From the NCBI GenBank assembly GCA_023387375.1, contig JAEWIE010000043.1, forward strand, positions 1 to 6,105: a stretch of DNA of 6,105 nt, in the 5' to 3' direction. A program made the position numbers and the translations under genes. Positions within the stretch are counted from its first letter, which is position 1. Every line of letters begins with the position of its first letter. The DNA comes from Bacteroidota bacterium (GTDB taxonomy: Bacteria > Bacteroidota > Bacteroidia > Flavobacteriales > Weeksellaceae). The notes under the pieces are model-generated. The model was not told the DNA's origin. It searched no databases and saw only the letters and a program-made list of their open reading frames with translations. Below, one piece after another: positions 1 through 5,764 of the stretch.

Positions 1-69
1 TTGGAACGAGCAGTGACTCGGACAGGGTCTATGAGCATCAGGATCCGGGGCGAGAAGAGAAACAGGTGA
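1..69 (+). CDS. Possible 3' end of an upstream gene, cut by the window edge
   Basis: A frame open from base 1 ends at TGA 67-69 after 22 codons. It overlaps the GTG at 66 by four bases (GTGA), the arrangement expected between coupled operon genes. The tail is very arginine-rich and shows no domain. A second frame, continuous with the RadC-like gene, is also open across the same bases and gives an acidic, Ser/Asp/Glu-rich linker-like peptide. Only one of the two is likely to be real, and the sequence here cannot decide. Confidence 0.25.
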   Translation: MERAVTRTGSMSIRIRGEKRNR

Positions 70-620
70 GCGTTTATAGTTTTAATAAACAACTCTTTTC
101 TGTGAATTATCAGCCCGATAAAATCACGAGCCCAGAACAAACAGCGGCTTACTTGTCTGCTCAGAAGTTTGGGCTCTCCGATCGAACTGAGGCTTTAATA
201 CTCAACAATGCGAATGAAATAATGGGCAAGTTTATTCTCCCGCAGAATAAGCAGTATGAGAAGCTTGTGGAGCTTCTATCGCGCTACGGCGGGACCTCGG
301 CTATTTTATTTGGAAATTCTCTTTCTGAGCGGCTCTTTGAGCGCTACAAAACGAAACTAGCCCAGTTGGGATTTGCGGCCCTGGACGGAATCCGACTCGA
401 GAGCGGAAATTATTACTCTTTATTAAACCACTCTAAAATTACTCTTAAAGAAGAATTAGTGGAGCTCTATAGCCAGAAGAAAGAAAAAGTCCCGCAGCAG
501 AAAAATGCAAAGGAGCAAAAAGAAGAGGATTCCTCTCTAGCCACCCTTAATCTTGCGAGTGAAAAAGTGAATAGGCCCATTCGGCCCATAGATCCCCCTC
601 GCAGTGGCGTCGCGCGCTAA
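66..620 (+). CDS. RadC/JAB-like accessory protein with a degenerate metal site
   Basis: Numbering is from GTG 66. Residues 16-30 (YQPDKITSPEQTAAY) resemble the start of the short RadC proteins carried by Bacteroidota mobile elements. Residues 43-54 (ALILNNANEIMG) match the strand usually written as LLLN.AN...G, and 107-120 (LDGIRLESGNYYSL) match the terminal 'LDH.I...GYYS' strand of the JAB/MPN fold. Between them the family normally has the zinc motif HxHPSG...S..D. Here the equivalent segment, residues 80-90, reads ILFGNSLSERL, with no histidine, so no JAMM metalloprotease-type activity is expected. Residues 136-155 are Lys/Glu/Gln-rich and probably disordered, and the tail is Pro/Arg-rich. 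The reading frame stays open upstream to base 3, so the true start may lie outside the window; GTG 66 is used because the domain begins there. RadC-like assignment is by pattern recognition only; the function is unknown. Confidence 0.62.
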   Translation: MSVYSFNKQLFSVNYQPDKITSPEQTAAYLSAQKFGLSDRTEALILNNANEIMGKFILPQNKQYEKLVELLSRYGGTSAILFGNSLSERLFERYKTKLAQLGFAALDGIRLESGNYYSLLNHSKITLKEELVELYSQKKEKVPQQKNAKEQKEEDSSLATLNLASEKVNRPIRPIDPPRSGVAR

Positions 621-704
621 AGTCTCTTTGGTTTACTCTCTACCGCTTCTAGAATAAGTCCATTTGCTATTTAGTTCTTGTTTGTCTCTTAAAAATGTAC
701 CCCT

Positions 705-1418
705 ATGAAATTATCCTTTCCCTTCGTAAGACAAGTTCCCACTTTAAACTGGAGTCTTCTTTTTCTGCTTCCTTTTGCTTTTTCCTGCGAGAAAGAAATT
801 CCAAGAGCCACAAATGGGGGTGCAGATCTTCTCTTTAGCGTTTATTTTCAGGCCTCAAAAGGCCTTGAAAATAGCAAAACTTTTCATCGCTCCTCCCTTA
901 GTTTTCTTCCTATGGGCATTTTTGAAATTACGCCTCGTGAACTGGGAGAAGAGGCTAGTATGGAGTATTATTTGATTAAGGACTCCCTTTATTATGCTTT
1001 AGAAGCAGAGGCGAAAAATTCAATGGATCCCAAAAGAGGATTGAGCCTTTTTTCTAAAACGCTGGGAGCCCCTTTTTCGAAAGACCCAATCGCTTCCTAT
1101 GGGAGAAGAAGAAACTTAAGCGATACCATTCTTTTTAAAAAACAGTATAAGCGTTTTGAAATCTCAACACCCGAGCAGTATTCAAGGTATTATATTTTAA
1201 AATCTGATTCTCTGCTTCCTTATGCGCTTTATCCTCAGGTTGAGCGGGAGTATGGGGGAAGGTTAGAGAGAATCGATTATTACGATCTCAAGAAGGATAT
1301 ATTTTACTCGATGCAGCTCATTCGTAGACTAGAGCGCAGCAGGGAGGCGGAGTCCTTTTTAAAAAAAGGGTATTTCTTACCGGAGACTGAAACTTTCACT
1401 CAAAAATTAATGCCATGA
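705..1418 (+). CDS. Predicted lipoprotein of unknown function
   Basis: This 237-residue protein starts with a basic end (K2, R9), a hydrophobic stretch (residues 16-27, WSLLFLLPFAFS) and Cys28, which fits a type II signal peptide with a relaxed Bacteroidota lipobox (A-F-S-C). Residues after the cysteine are E-K-E, partly like the C-x-K-(D/E) surface-export signal described in Capnocytophaga, so outer-surface display is possible but not shown. The mature part is soluble, rich in Tyr, Arg and Leu, with no recognised domain. It follows the RadC-like gene by 84 bases and overlaps the Toprim gene by four bases (ATGA at 1415-1418), so the two are probably co-translated. In an element context, roles such as exclusion or envelope adaptation could be imagined, but nothing in the sequence shows them. 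Confidence 0.8.
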   Translation: MKLSFPFVRQVPTLNWSLLFLLPFAFSCEKEIPRATNGGADLLFSVYFQASKGLENSKTFHRSSLSFLPMGIFEITPRELGEEASMEYYLIKDSLYYALEAEAKNSMDPKRGLSLFSKTLGAPFSKDPIASYGRRRNLSDTILFKKQYKRFEISTPEQYSRYYILKSDSLLPYALYPQVEREYGGRLERIDYYDLKKDIFYSMQLIRRLERSREAESFLKKGYFLPETETFTQKLMP

Positions 1419-2392
1419 GTCCAAGTAAATACTATTCTTATTCTAGAATTCAGGAAATTCTCTCGAGTGTGACGCTACTAGATTATGCCTTTTATTTGGT
1501 GGTAAGAGGGAAGATTTCCTATACGGGAAGACTTGGAACGCATCATTATTTTAAAGCCAAAGGCATCAAAATGGCCATTAAAGGAGATGTATACTATGAT
1601 TTTAAAAAGGACAAAGGGGGAGGCCTTTTAACGGCCGTGATGGATTTTGAGGATTTAAGTTTTCTTTCTGCGGTGGCTTTCCTGGAGGCGGACTTTAGTC
1701 TCGCTCCTTTGCAACTTTCAGAAATCAAAACGAAAGCCTCGCGAGAAAGTAAAAAAGCGCCTTCAAAAAGTACATTAAAGCTTCTGTCTTTTGGTTCTGT
1801 AAAGGACTTGGGTCTTCTTAGCTATTTTAAATCTCGGGGCATTTCTGCTAGCGTACTTGAAGATTACGGTCTGGAAGTATACTTTGAGGTCAAAGGACGA
1901 AAACGCGTGGCGTTCGGTCTTGAAAATTCTAGAGGCGGATACGATTTAAGATCCTCTAGCTTAAAACTAAAATCAGGGCCAAGTAGTTATTCAATCCTAG
2001 AGCAAAGCGCAAAACGAATGATCATTTTTGAGGGGCTTACGGATTTACTTACCTATGTGGAACTGCAGTATCAAAAGGGAGCTATTATTCGAAGAACGCT
2101 TGTGGTTTTAAATTCGGTAGTGCACACTCGCCGCTTTTTAGAAGATTATAATTCCTTTAGTGGTTACGTATTTGTCTGTTTAGATGGGGATGAAGCGGGA
2201 GATAAAGCTACACAGAAACTCCTAAGTGGCATGCCTAGGGCAAAGGTTCGGGATGTCAGATGTATTTATGGGATTTCAAAAGAAGGGTGCAATGATTTGA
2301 ATGAAGCTTTCACGCAGTTACTGCCCTTGAAGAATCCTACGATAAATAGAAGGGTAGGGCAGAATAGGACGAAAAAACAGGACACAATTTAA
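1415..2392 (+). CDS. Primase-like Toprim protein with a zinc-less CHC2-type region
   Basis: This 325-residue protein has the layout of a bacterial primase without helicase or C-terminal interaction domains. Residues about 10-95 follow the pattern of the CHC2 zinc-ribbon region (YYDFKKDKGGGLLTAVMDF at 60-78, then a helix with AVAFLEADF), but all zinc-ligand cysteines are absent. Residues about 128-190 resemble the primase catalytic N-subdomain (SYFKSRGIS, then a GGYDLRSSSLK segment). The Toprim core is intact: Glu206 in IIFEGLTD, and D257-G-D259 in CLDGDEAGDKA, which would bind divalent metal. Similar cysteine-free Toprim proteins accompany mobilisation genes on Bacteroidota plasmids and elements, where they may prime replication of transferred single strands; that role is inferred. 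The tail from about residue 308 is basic. The start overlaps the upstream stop, pointing to translational coupling. Confidence 0.85.
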   Translation: MSPSKYYSYSRIQEILSSVTLLDYAFYLVVRGKISYTGRLGTHHYFKAKGIKMAIKGDVYYDFKKDKGGGLLTAVMDFEDLSFLSAVAFLEADFSLAPLQLSEIKTKASRESKKAPSKSTLKLLSFGSVKDLGLLSYFKSRGISASVLEDYGLEVYFEVKGRKRVAFGLENSRGGYDLRSSSLKLKSGPSSYSILEQSAKRMIIFEGLTDLLTYVELQYQKGAIIRRTLVVLNSVVHTRRFLEDYNSFSGYVFVCLDGDEAGDKATQKLLSGMPRAKVRDVRCIYGISKEGCNDLNEAFTQLLPLKNPTINRRVGQNRTKKQDTI

Positions 2393-2397
2393 ATTCA

Positions 2398-2421
2398 TTT
2401 GAAAATTCTCTTGTATCTTTG
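2398..2421 (+). promoter_or_regulatory. Possible promoter for the metal ATPase
   Basis: TATCTTTG at 2414-2421 fits the Bacteroidota -7 element TAnnTTTG exactly. The nearest TTTG upstream (2398-2401) is only 12 bases away, shorter than the usual 17-23, so the -33 part is weak. If real, transcription would start near 2428 and give a leader of about 130 bases that contains both hairpins described separately. Confidence 0.4.
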
Positions 2422-2474
2422 TTTCATTAGGAGGCAGTTAGCTATTCGATGCGTCGTTTCTGCTGCTTTAGGAA

Positions 2475-2496
2475 GTAAGAAGATCCTTATTCTTAC
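2475..2496 (+). promoter_or_regulatory. Perfect 7-bp inverted repeat in the ATPase leader
   Basis: GTAAGAA (2475-2481) and TTCTTAC (2490-2496) are exact reverse complements around an 8-base centre, GATCCTTA. The site could be a protein operator or the first of two alternative RNA hairpins, because base 2481 and the centre are also used by the next inverted repeat. The 7-8-7 geometry does not match the usual Zur box (7-1-7), and no MerR- or ArsR-type gene is nearby. Confidence 0.5.
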
Positions 2497-2516
2497 GTTT
2501 AGTAAAGGAAGGATCT
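2481..2516 (+). promoter_or_regulatory. Second, competing inverted repeat in the ATPase leader
   Basis: AGATCCTT (2481-2488) pairs perfectly with AAGGATCT (2509-2516). Inside, TTAC (2493-2496) can pair with GTAA (2502-2505) around a 5-base loop. The structure uses bases from both the arm and the loop of the 2475-2496 repeat, so the two are mutually exclusive in RNA. There is no strong T run behind it, so it is not an obvious terminator for the Toprim gene. It ends 44 bases before the ATPase start codon. Confidence 0.5.
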
Positions 2517-2560
2517 AGTTTATAAACCCAAAATTAAAAGCCGCTAAGGCGAAAAAGAAT

Positions 2561-4699
2561 ATGTCAAGATCTTGTTGTGGGCATGAGCCCGAAATGAACT
2601 CTTCTGGTTCCCACCAGCATCGCTACGATGCGAAGGGAAGACAGCTTTGCTGCAGGGAGAAGAGCGCAAATATAGATTCTATGGAGTCGGAGGACTCTTG
2701 CTGTAGTTCAACTCCCAGAAAAAAGAAAAAGGCGCCGAGCTGCTGCGCTCATGAGGACGACTCGGGAGGCGAAAGTGACCCGGAGAGTCACGAGCATTCG
2801 CACTCGCATGAGCACACTTTAGCAGAAAATACTTCCTTATTTTCTCTTTTTAAAATTCCACTTCTTTCTTTTGCCCTGCTGTTAATAGGTCTTTTGCTAG
2901 ACCATTTTGTTAAACCCACCTGGTTTTCTGGGCCTATCCGTATTGTTTATTATTTAGCCGCCTATCTTCCTGTGGCGATTCCTGTACTTAAGGACGCCGT
3001 CGAAAGCATTCGATACAAAGAATTCTTCTCAGAGTTTTTCCTGATGGGCATCGCGACCCTTGGTGCGATTGCCATTGGAGAATATCCTGAAGCCGTGGCG
3101 GTAATGCTGTTTTACAGTGTGGGAGAAGTCTTCCAAGGCATGGCCGTGAAAAAGGCGAGAGGAAGCATTAAAGAGCTCTTAGATCAAAGACCTGAAGAGG
3201 TTACCGTCTTAAGGGACGGCGTTCCTACGACTGTCCGAGCAAAGAATGTCGAAATTGGAGATGTAATTCGTCTAAAACCAGGAGAGCAGGTCTCTTTAGA
3301 TTCTGTTTTACTTTCTGTTTCCGCTTCGTTTAATACGGCGGCGCTTACAGGAGAGAGTAAACCGGATACGAAGCGTGAAGGAGAAAGCGTACTTGCGGGA
3401 ATGGTGAATTTGGGTCAAGTGACAGAAGTAAAAGTGACGACTGGATTTAAGGATTCCAAACTAAGTAAGATTCTTAAACTTGTGCAACAGGCCACGGCTC
3501 ACAAAGCTCCTACGGAGCTTTTCATCCGTAAGTTTTCCAAAGTGTATACACCCATTGTCGTGTATCTTGCCATCGCAATTACCATTTTACCTGCTTTATG
3601 GGTGGAGAATTACGTGTTTTCTGAGTGGCTCTATAGAGCTCTTGTGTTTTTAGTGATTTCATGTCCGTGTGCCTTGGTGATTTCTATTCCTTTAGGCTAC
3701 TTTGGGGGAATTGGAGCGGCTAGTAAAAATGGTATCCTGATCAAAGGATCCAACTTTTTGGATGTCTTAGCCTCTGCAAAAAGTGTGGTGATGGACAAAA
3801 CGGGAACGCTTACAAAAGGAGTCTTTAAGGTTGTTCAAAATGAAGTTTTAATCGTAGACAAAGAGGAGAAAACGCGTTTACTTTCGCTTGTGAATGCACT
3901 CGAGAGTCATAGCACGCATCCGATTGCTACAGCGATTAAAGACTATGTCGGAGAAGTAGACCATAGTATCGAATTTAAATCGATTAAAGAGGTTGCTGGC
4001 CATGGCTTAAAAGCTCAGATTGAAGACAAAACACTTCTCGTAGGGAATTTTAAACTCCTTTCAAAAGAAAAGGTTTCGTTTCCTGCGGGACATGAAAAGA
4101 ACGTCGATACTGTAATCGCTATTGCTTACGGCGATAAATACAAAGGATACCTGACTCTTGCCGATGAGCTAAAAGAGGAGTCTCTTGCCGCAATTAGTGA
4201 GTTACATCGATTGGGTCTTGGTACGACACTGCTAAGTGGAGACAAGGATGCGGTGGCGCAAAAAGTAGCGGCAGAATTAGGAATTAAAAGCGCCTACGGC
4301 GGTCTTCTTCCTGAAGACAAAGTAGAGCACGTAAAAAACCTTTCGAAAACAGAGAGTCCTATACTCTTTGTCGGAGATGGAATGAACGATGCCCCTGTGC
4401 TTGCTTTAAGTGATGTAGGAATTGCGATGGGAGGACTTGGCAGCGATGCTGCCATTGAAACAGCCGATGTGGTGATTCAAGACGATAACCCTATTCGAAT
4501 ACCAATGGCCATTAAAATTGGAAAGGCAACCAAATCTATCGTATGGCAAAACATTATTCTTGCCTTTGGAGTAAAAGCCGTGGTACTTGCCTTAGGAGCA
4601 GGAGGAATTGCTTCTATGTGGGAAGCCGTCTTTGCCGATGTAGGTGTTGCACTTCTAGCCATTCTAAACGCGGTAAGAATTCAGAACAAGAAGTTTTAA
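2561..4699 (+). CDS. P1B-type heavy-metal exporting ATPase (Zn/Cd/Pb class)
   Basis: This 712-residue inner-membrane pump couples ATP hydrolysis to metal efflux. All P-type signatures are present: TGES at 263-266 (actuator), CPC at 368-370 in the sixth membrane helix, catalytic Asp412 in DKTGTLTKG, the P1B-specific HP pair at 453-454, and GDGMNDAP at 605-612. In the last two helices Asn664, Lys672 and D693-V-G695 match the Zn(II)/Cd(II)/Pb(II) subgroup (ZntA/CadA-like) rather than the copper pumps. Membrane helices lie at roughly 97-113, 128-143, 152-190 (two), 331-349, 358-380 and 664-705 (two). The N-terminal 90 residues lack the ferredoxin-like HMA fold. Instead they carry Cys pairs at 5-6, 30-31, 47-48 and 61-62 and a His/Glu run at 77-85, a probable metal-binding tail. 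An in-frame stop (TAG 2517-2519) and the absence of another ATG support this start. No linked regulator is seen. Exact metal specificity is inferred. Confidence 0.96.
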   Translation: MSRSCCGHEPEMNSSGSHQHRYDAKGRQLCCREKSANIDSMESEDSCCSSTPRKKKKAPSCCAHEDDSGGESDPESHEHSHSHEHTLAENTSLFSLFKIPLLSFALLLIGLLLDHFVKPTWFSGPIRIVYYLAAYLPVAIPVLKDAVESIRYKEFFSEFFLMGIATLGAIAIGEYPEAVAVMLFYSVGEVFQGMAVKKARGSIKELLDQRPEEVTVLRDGVPTTVRAKNVEIGDVIRLKPGEQVSLDSVLLSVSASFNTAALTGESKPDTKREGESVLAGMVNLGQVTEVKVTTGFKDSKLSKILKLVQQATAHKAPTELFIRKFSKVYTPIVVYLAIAITILPALWVENYVFSEWLYRALVFLVISCPCALVISIPLGYFGGIGAASKNGILIKGSNFLDVLASAKSVVMDKTGTLTKGVFKVVQNEVLIVDKEEKTRLLSLVNALESHSTHPIATAIKDYVGEVDHSIEFKSIKEVAGHGLKAQIEDKTLLVGNFKLLSKEKVSFPAGHEKNVDTVIAIAYGDKYKGYLTLADELKEESLAAISELHRLGLGTTLLSGDKDAVAQKVAAELGIKSAYGGLLPEDKVEHVKNLSKTESPILFVGDGMNDAPVLALSDVGIAMGGLGSDAAIETADVVIQDDNPIRIPMAIKIGKATKSIVWQNIILAFGVKAVVLALGAGGIASMWEAVFADVGVALLAILNAVRIQNKKF

Positions 4700-4705
4700 T
4701 TCGTG

Positions 4706-4753
4706 CTAAATTCTAAATTAGCCCCTTTTGCTCGGTGCTAATTTAGAATTTAG
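4706..4753. terminator. 17-bp perfect hairpin, likely bidirectional terminator
   Basis: CTAAATTCTAAATTAGC (4706-4722) and its exact reverse complement (4737-4753) flank a 14-base loop, beginning seven bases after the ATPase stop. Each arm holds a tandem heptamer: CTAAATT twice on the left and AATTTAG twice on the right. The stem is AT-rich and only a short T run (TTT, 4755-4757) follows on the + strand, so it is not a textbook intrinsic terminator. Its place between converging coding sequences favours a terminator for both strands; a protein-binding repeat is the alternative. Confidence 0.72.
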
Positions 4754-4769
4754 GTTTCCTTAGAACGCT

Positions 4770-4955
4770 TTACCTCAGGAAGGCAAAGTAAAGTATGAGC
4801 CAAATCGCTACAAAAAAGAGACTTGGATAAAGAGTGGCTCGAAACGCTTTCCCATCCTTTCTAATAAGGAGTAAATAGAGCAAATACACGATCAGTACGA
4901 CCGAAAGTCATATGGCAATAAGAGGATAGACCCTAACTAGGTTATTTTGTAGTTC
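4770..4955 (-). pseudogene. Remnant of a small two-helix membrane protein, interrupted by TGA
   Basis: Read on the minus strand, 4955-4911 encodes ELQNNLVRVYPLIAI, then TGA (4910-4908), then 45 codons in the same frame to TAA (4772-4770). The second piece starts LSVVLIVYLLYLLLI, has a basic loop (RKDGKAFRATL) and ends YPSLFFVAIWLILYFAFLR. The two pieces together read as one coherent membrane protein of about 61 residues, with TGA where a Trp codon (TGG) would fit. No ATG, GTG or TTG lies between the upstream in-frame TAG (4958-4956) and the TGA; the peptide begins directly after that TAG, where an initiator Met would be expected. The downstream piece alone has only internal GTG/TTG codons within the helix. 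Decay is the simplest reading. The family was not recognised. The hairpin at 4706-4753 lies just past its stop, as expected for a formerly transcribed gene. Confidence 0.55.
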
Positions 4956-5004
4956 CTAAAACCGGAGATACAAAATATCGCAATTGAAACTCTTTTTCCC
5001 TTAT

Positions 5005-5322
5005 TTAATAAGCGGCATTTCCATTTCGAGTAGAAGAGCCTCCTCTTTGCTTTGGGATACTTACGTTCTTTAAGCGAATGATTCGAAGCGCATGTTCTAC
5101 GTCTACAACAATGATTTTACCTTGTTGACTGATCGCTTCGTCTAAAATACCCGAAGCTTTGATATTATAGGCGGTGGATCTTCCGCAGCCAAGTACCTTG
5201 GCTAGACCAGAGTATCCGTACTCGTATTTCTTCTCTTTCACCATGTCTCGGTGAAGTTCAATGTATTCCGCTACGGTGAGCTGCCAAATGTACTTTTCGT
5301 AATCTTTTGCATTAGGTTCCAT
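5005..5322 (-). CDS. DUF3853-family helix-turn-helix protein
   Basis: Using ATG 5322-5320, the product is 105 residues. Residues 13-20 (WQLTVAEY) are the family's typical start. Residues 35-60 read as a small helix-turn-helix: YGYSGLAKVLGCGRSTAYNI followed by KASGIL. Then comes DEAI...GKIIVVDVEHALRI, the C-terminal strand and helix. This layout matches DUF3853 proteins of Bacteroidota, which resemble excisionase or small DNA-binding regulators and often occur on integrative elements or phage-like islands. A start 24 codons upstream (5394) is possible, but the added residues are a basic, Phe/Thr-rich stretch outside the domain, so the shorter form is preferred. The tail (about 90-105) is polar and probably flexible. 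The gene is not in an operon: the membrane-protein remnant lies 49 bases downstream on the same strand. Its DNA target and function are unknown. Confidence 0.8.
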   Translation of the reverse strand: MEPNAKDYEKYIWQLTVAEYIELHRDMVKEKKYEYGYSGLAKVLGCGRSTAYNIKASGILDEAISQQGKIIVVDVEHALRIIRLKNVSIPKQRGGSSTRNGNAAY

Positions 5323-5371
5323 AAGTTGAAAATTTTTTGTGGTGGTTTTAATTGCTATAAAAGCACTAAAA

Positions 5372-5401
5372 CGAAAGTAAATTTTCATTTTCAATTAGAA
5401 A
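5372..5401 (-). promoter_or_regulatory. Weak candidate promoter for the DUF3853 gene
   Basis: On the minus strand, TTTC (5401-5398) is followed after 18 bases by TACTTTCG (5379-5372). Each element differs by one base from the Bacteroidota consensus TTTG and TAnnTTTG, and the spacing is right. A start near 5365 would leave a leader of about 43 bases before ATG 5322. This promoter would favour the shorter form of the protein, because the 5394 start lies upstream of it. Confidence 0.3.
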
Positions 5402-5603
5402 AGATGTCCAAAATATGTACAGCCTTTGGCGTGGTATTTTTTCGTTTAATTGTGTGACGATTCGGGAGAAGTAAGGTGAGTATTAAAAAAAGAAAAGCAC
5501 TGCTTGCTTTGTAGGTAACTATATGATTTGTAGTATTTTATCGTTTAAAAACAAGGATTTTATGTATTGTTTTGTTAATTTAGTTAACGTATAGCTTCTT
5601 ATT
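5402..5603. other. Gene-free AT-rich stretch
   Basis: No convincing coding frame, RNA gene, attachment site or strong hairpin was found here on either strand. The short open frame on the + strand (ATG 5404, 17 codons, ending at TGA 5455) overlaps the DUF3853 upstream region and has no domain or ribosome binding site. The right end contains GTTAATTTAGTTAAC (5574-5588), which is the first of the TTAAC-type motifs that become dense further on. Confidence 0.5.
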
Positions 5604-5623
5604 TTAACACTTTTTAACAATTC
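5604..5623. repeat. Pair of TTAAC motifs, 10 bases apart
   Basis: TTAAC occurs at 5604-5608 and 5614-5618. The second is part of TTTAACAATTC (5613-5623), which recurs exactly at 5660-5670 in the phased array upstream of the rlpA-like gene. The pair is about 47 bases from the main array, so it is not on the same helical face. Confidence 0.5.
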
Positions 5624-5660
5624 TTGTAAAAGCCTGAATTTACGGTGCTTTACAGCCTAT

Positions 5661-5697
5661 TTAACAATTCGTTAACAAAACATTAAGAGAATTTAAC
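5661..5697. repeat. Helically phased TTAAC array upstream of the rlpA promoter
   Basis: TTAAC or TTAAG begins at 5661, 5672, 5683 and 5693, spacings of 11, 11 and 10 bases, close to one DNA turn each. One unit lies in GTTAAC (5671-5676). The array ends 9 bases before the -33 element of the following promoter, where an activator or an intrinsically bent upstream element would sit. A TTAAA at 5714, two turns further, keeps the phase. The binding protein, if any, is unknown. Confidence 0.55.
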
Positions 5698-5706
5698 AAT
5701 GTGAAT

Positions 5707-5736
5707 TTTGAACTTAAAGGGGCGAATATACCTTTG
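5707..5736 (+). promoter_or_regulatory. Near-consensus Bacteroidota promoter for the rlpA-like gene
   Basis: TTTG (5707-5710) and TACCTTTG (5729-5736) match the -33 and -7 elements exactly, with an 18-base spacer. Transcription is expected near 5743, giving a short leader of about 22 bases, AT-rich and without a clear Shine-Dalgarno sequence, as is common in this phylum. Confidence 0.8.
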
Positions 5737-5764
5737 CCGAGTCAAAACCAATAAAAAATTCAAA

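Noticed and set aside
775..975. 66-codon + strand frame inside the lipoprotein gene
   Set aside because: It lies wholly inside the lipoprotein coding sequence in another frame and has no independent signals; the lipoprotein has a coherent signal peptide and operon overlap.
2541..2551. GCC/GGC mini-stem just before the ATPase start
   Set aside because: Only three base pairs; too short to support as a regulatory structure.
4477..4662. 61-codon minus-strand frame over the 3' end of the ATPase
   Set aside because: It is antisense to highly conserved ATPase helices and has no domain or promoter.
5000..5012. Palindrome CTTATTTAATAAG over the DUF3853 stop codon
   Set aside because: It has a one-base centre, cannot form a useful RNA hairpin and consists of common AT-rich sequence.
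5323..5394. 24-codon N-terminal extension of the DUF3853 protein
   Set aside because: The added residues are outside the family domain and the best candidate promoter lies downstream of that start.
5251..5457. 68-codon + strand frame opposite the DUF3853 gene
   Set aside because: Most of it is antisense to the recognisable minus-strand protein and its upstream region; composition is that of reversed coding and AT-rich DNA.
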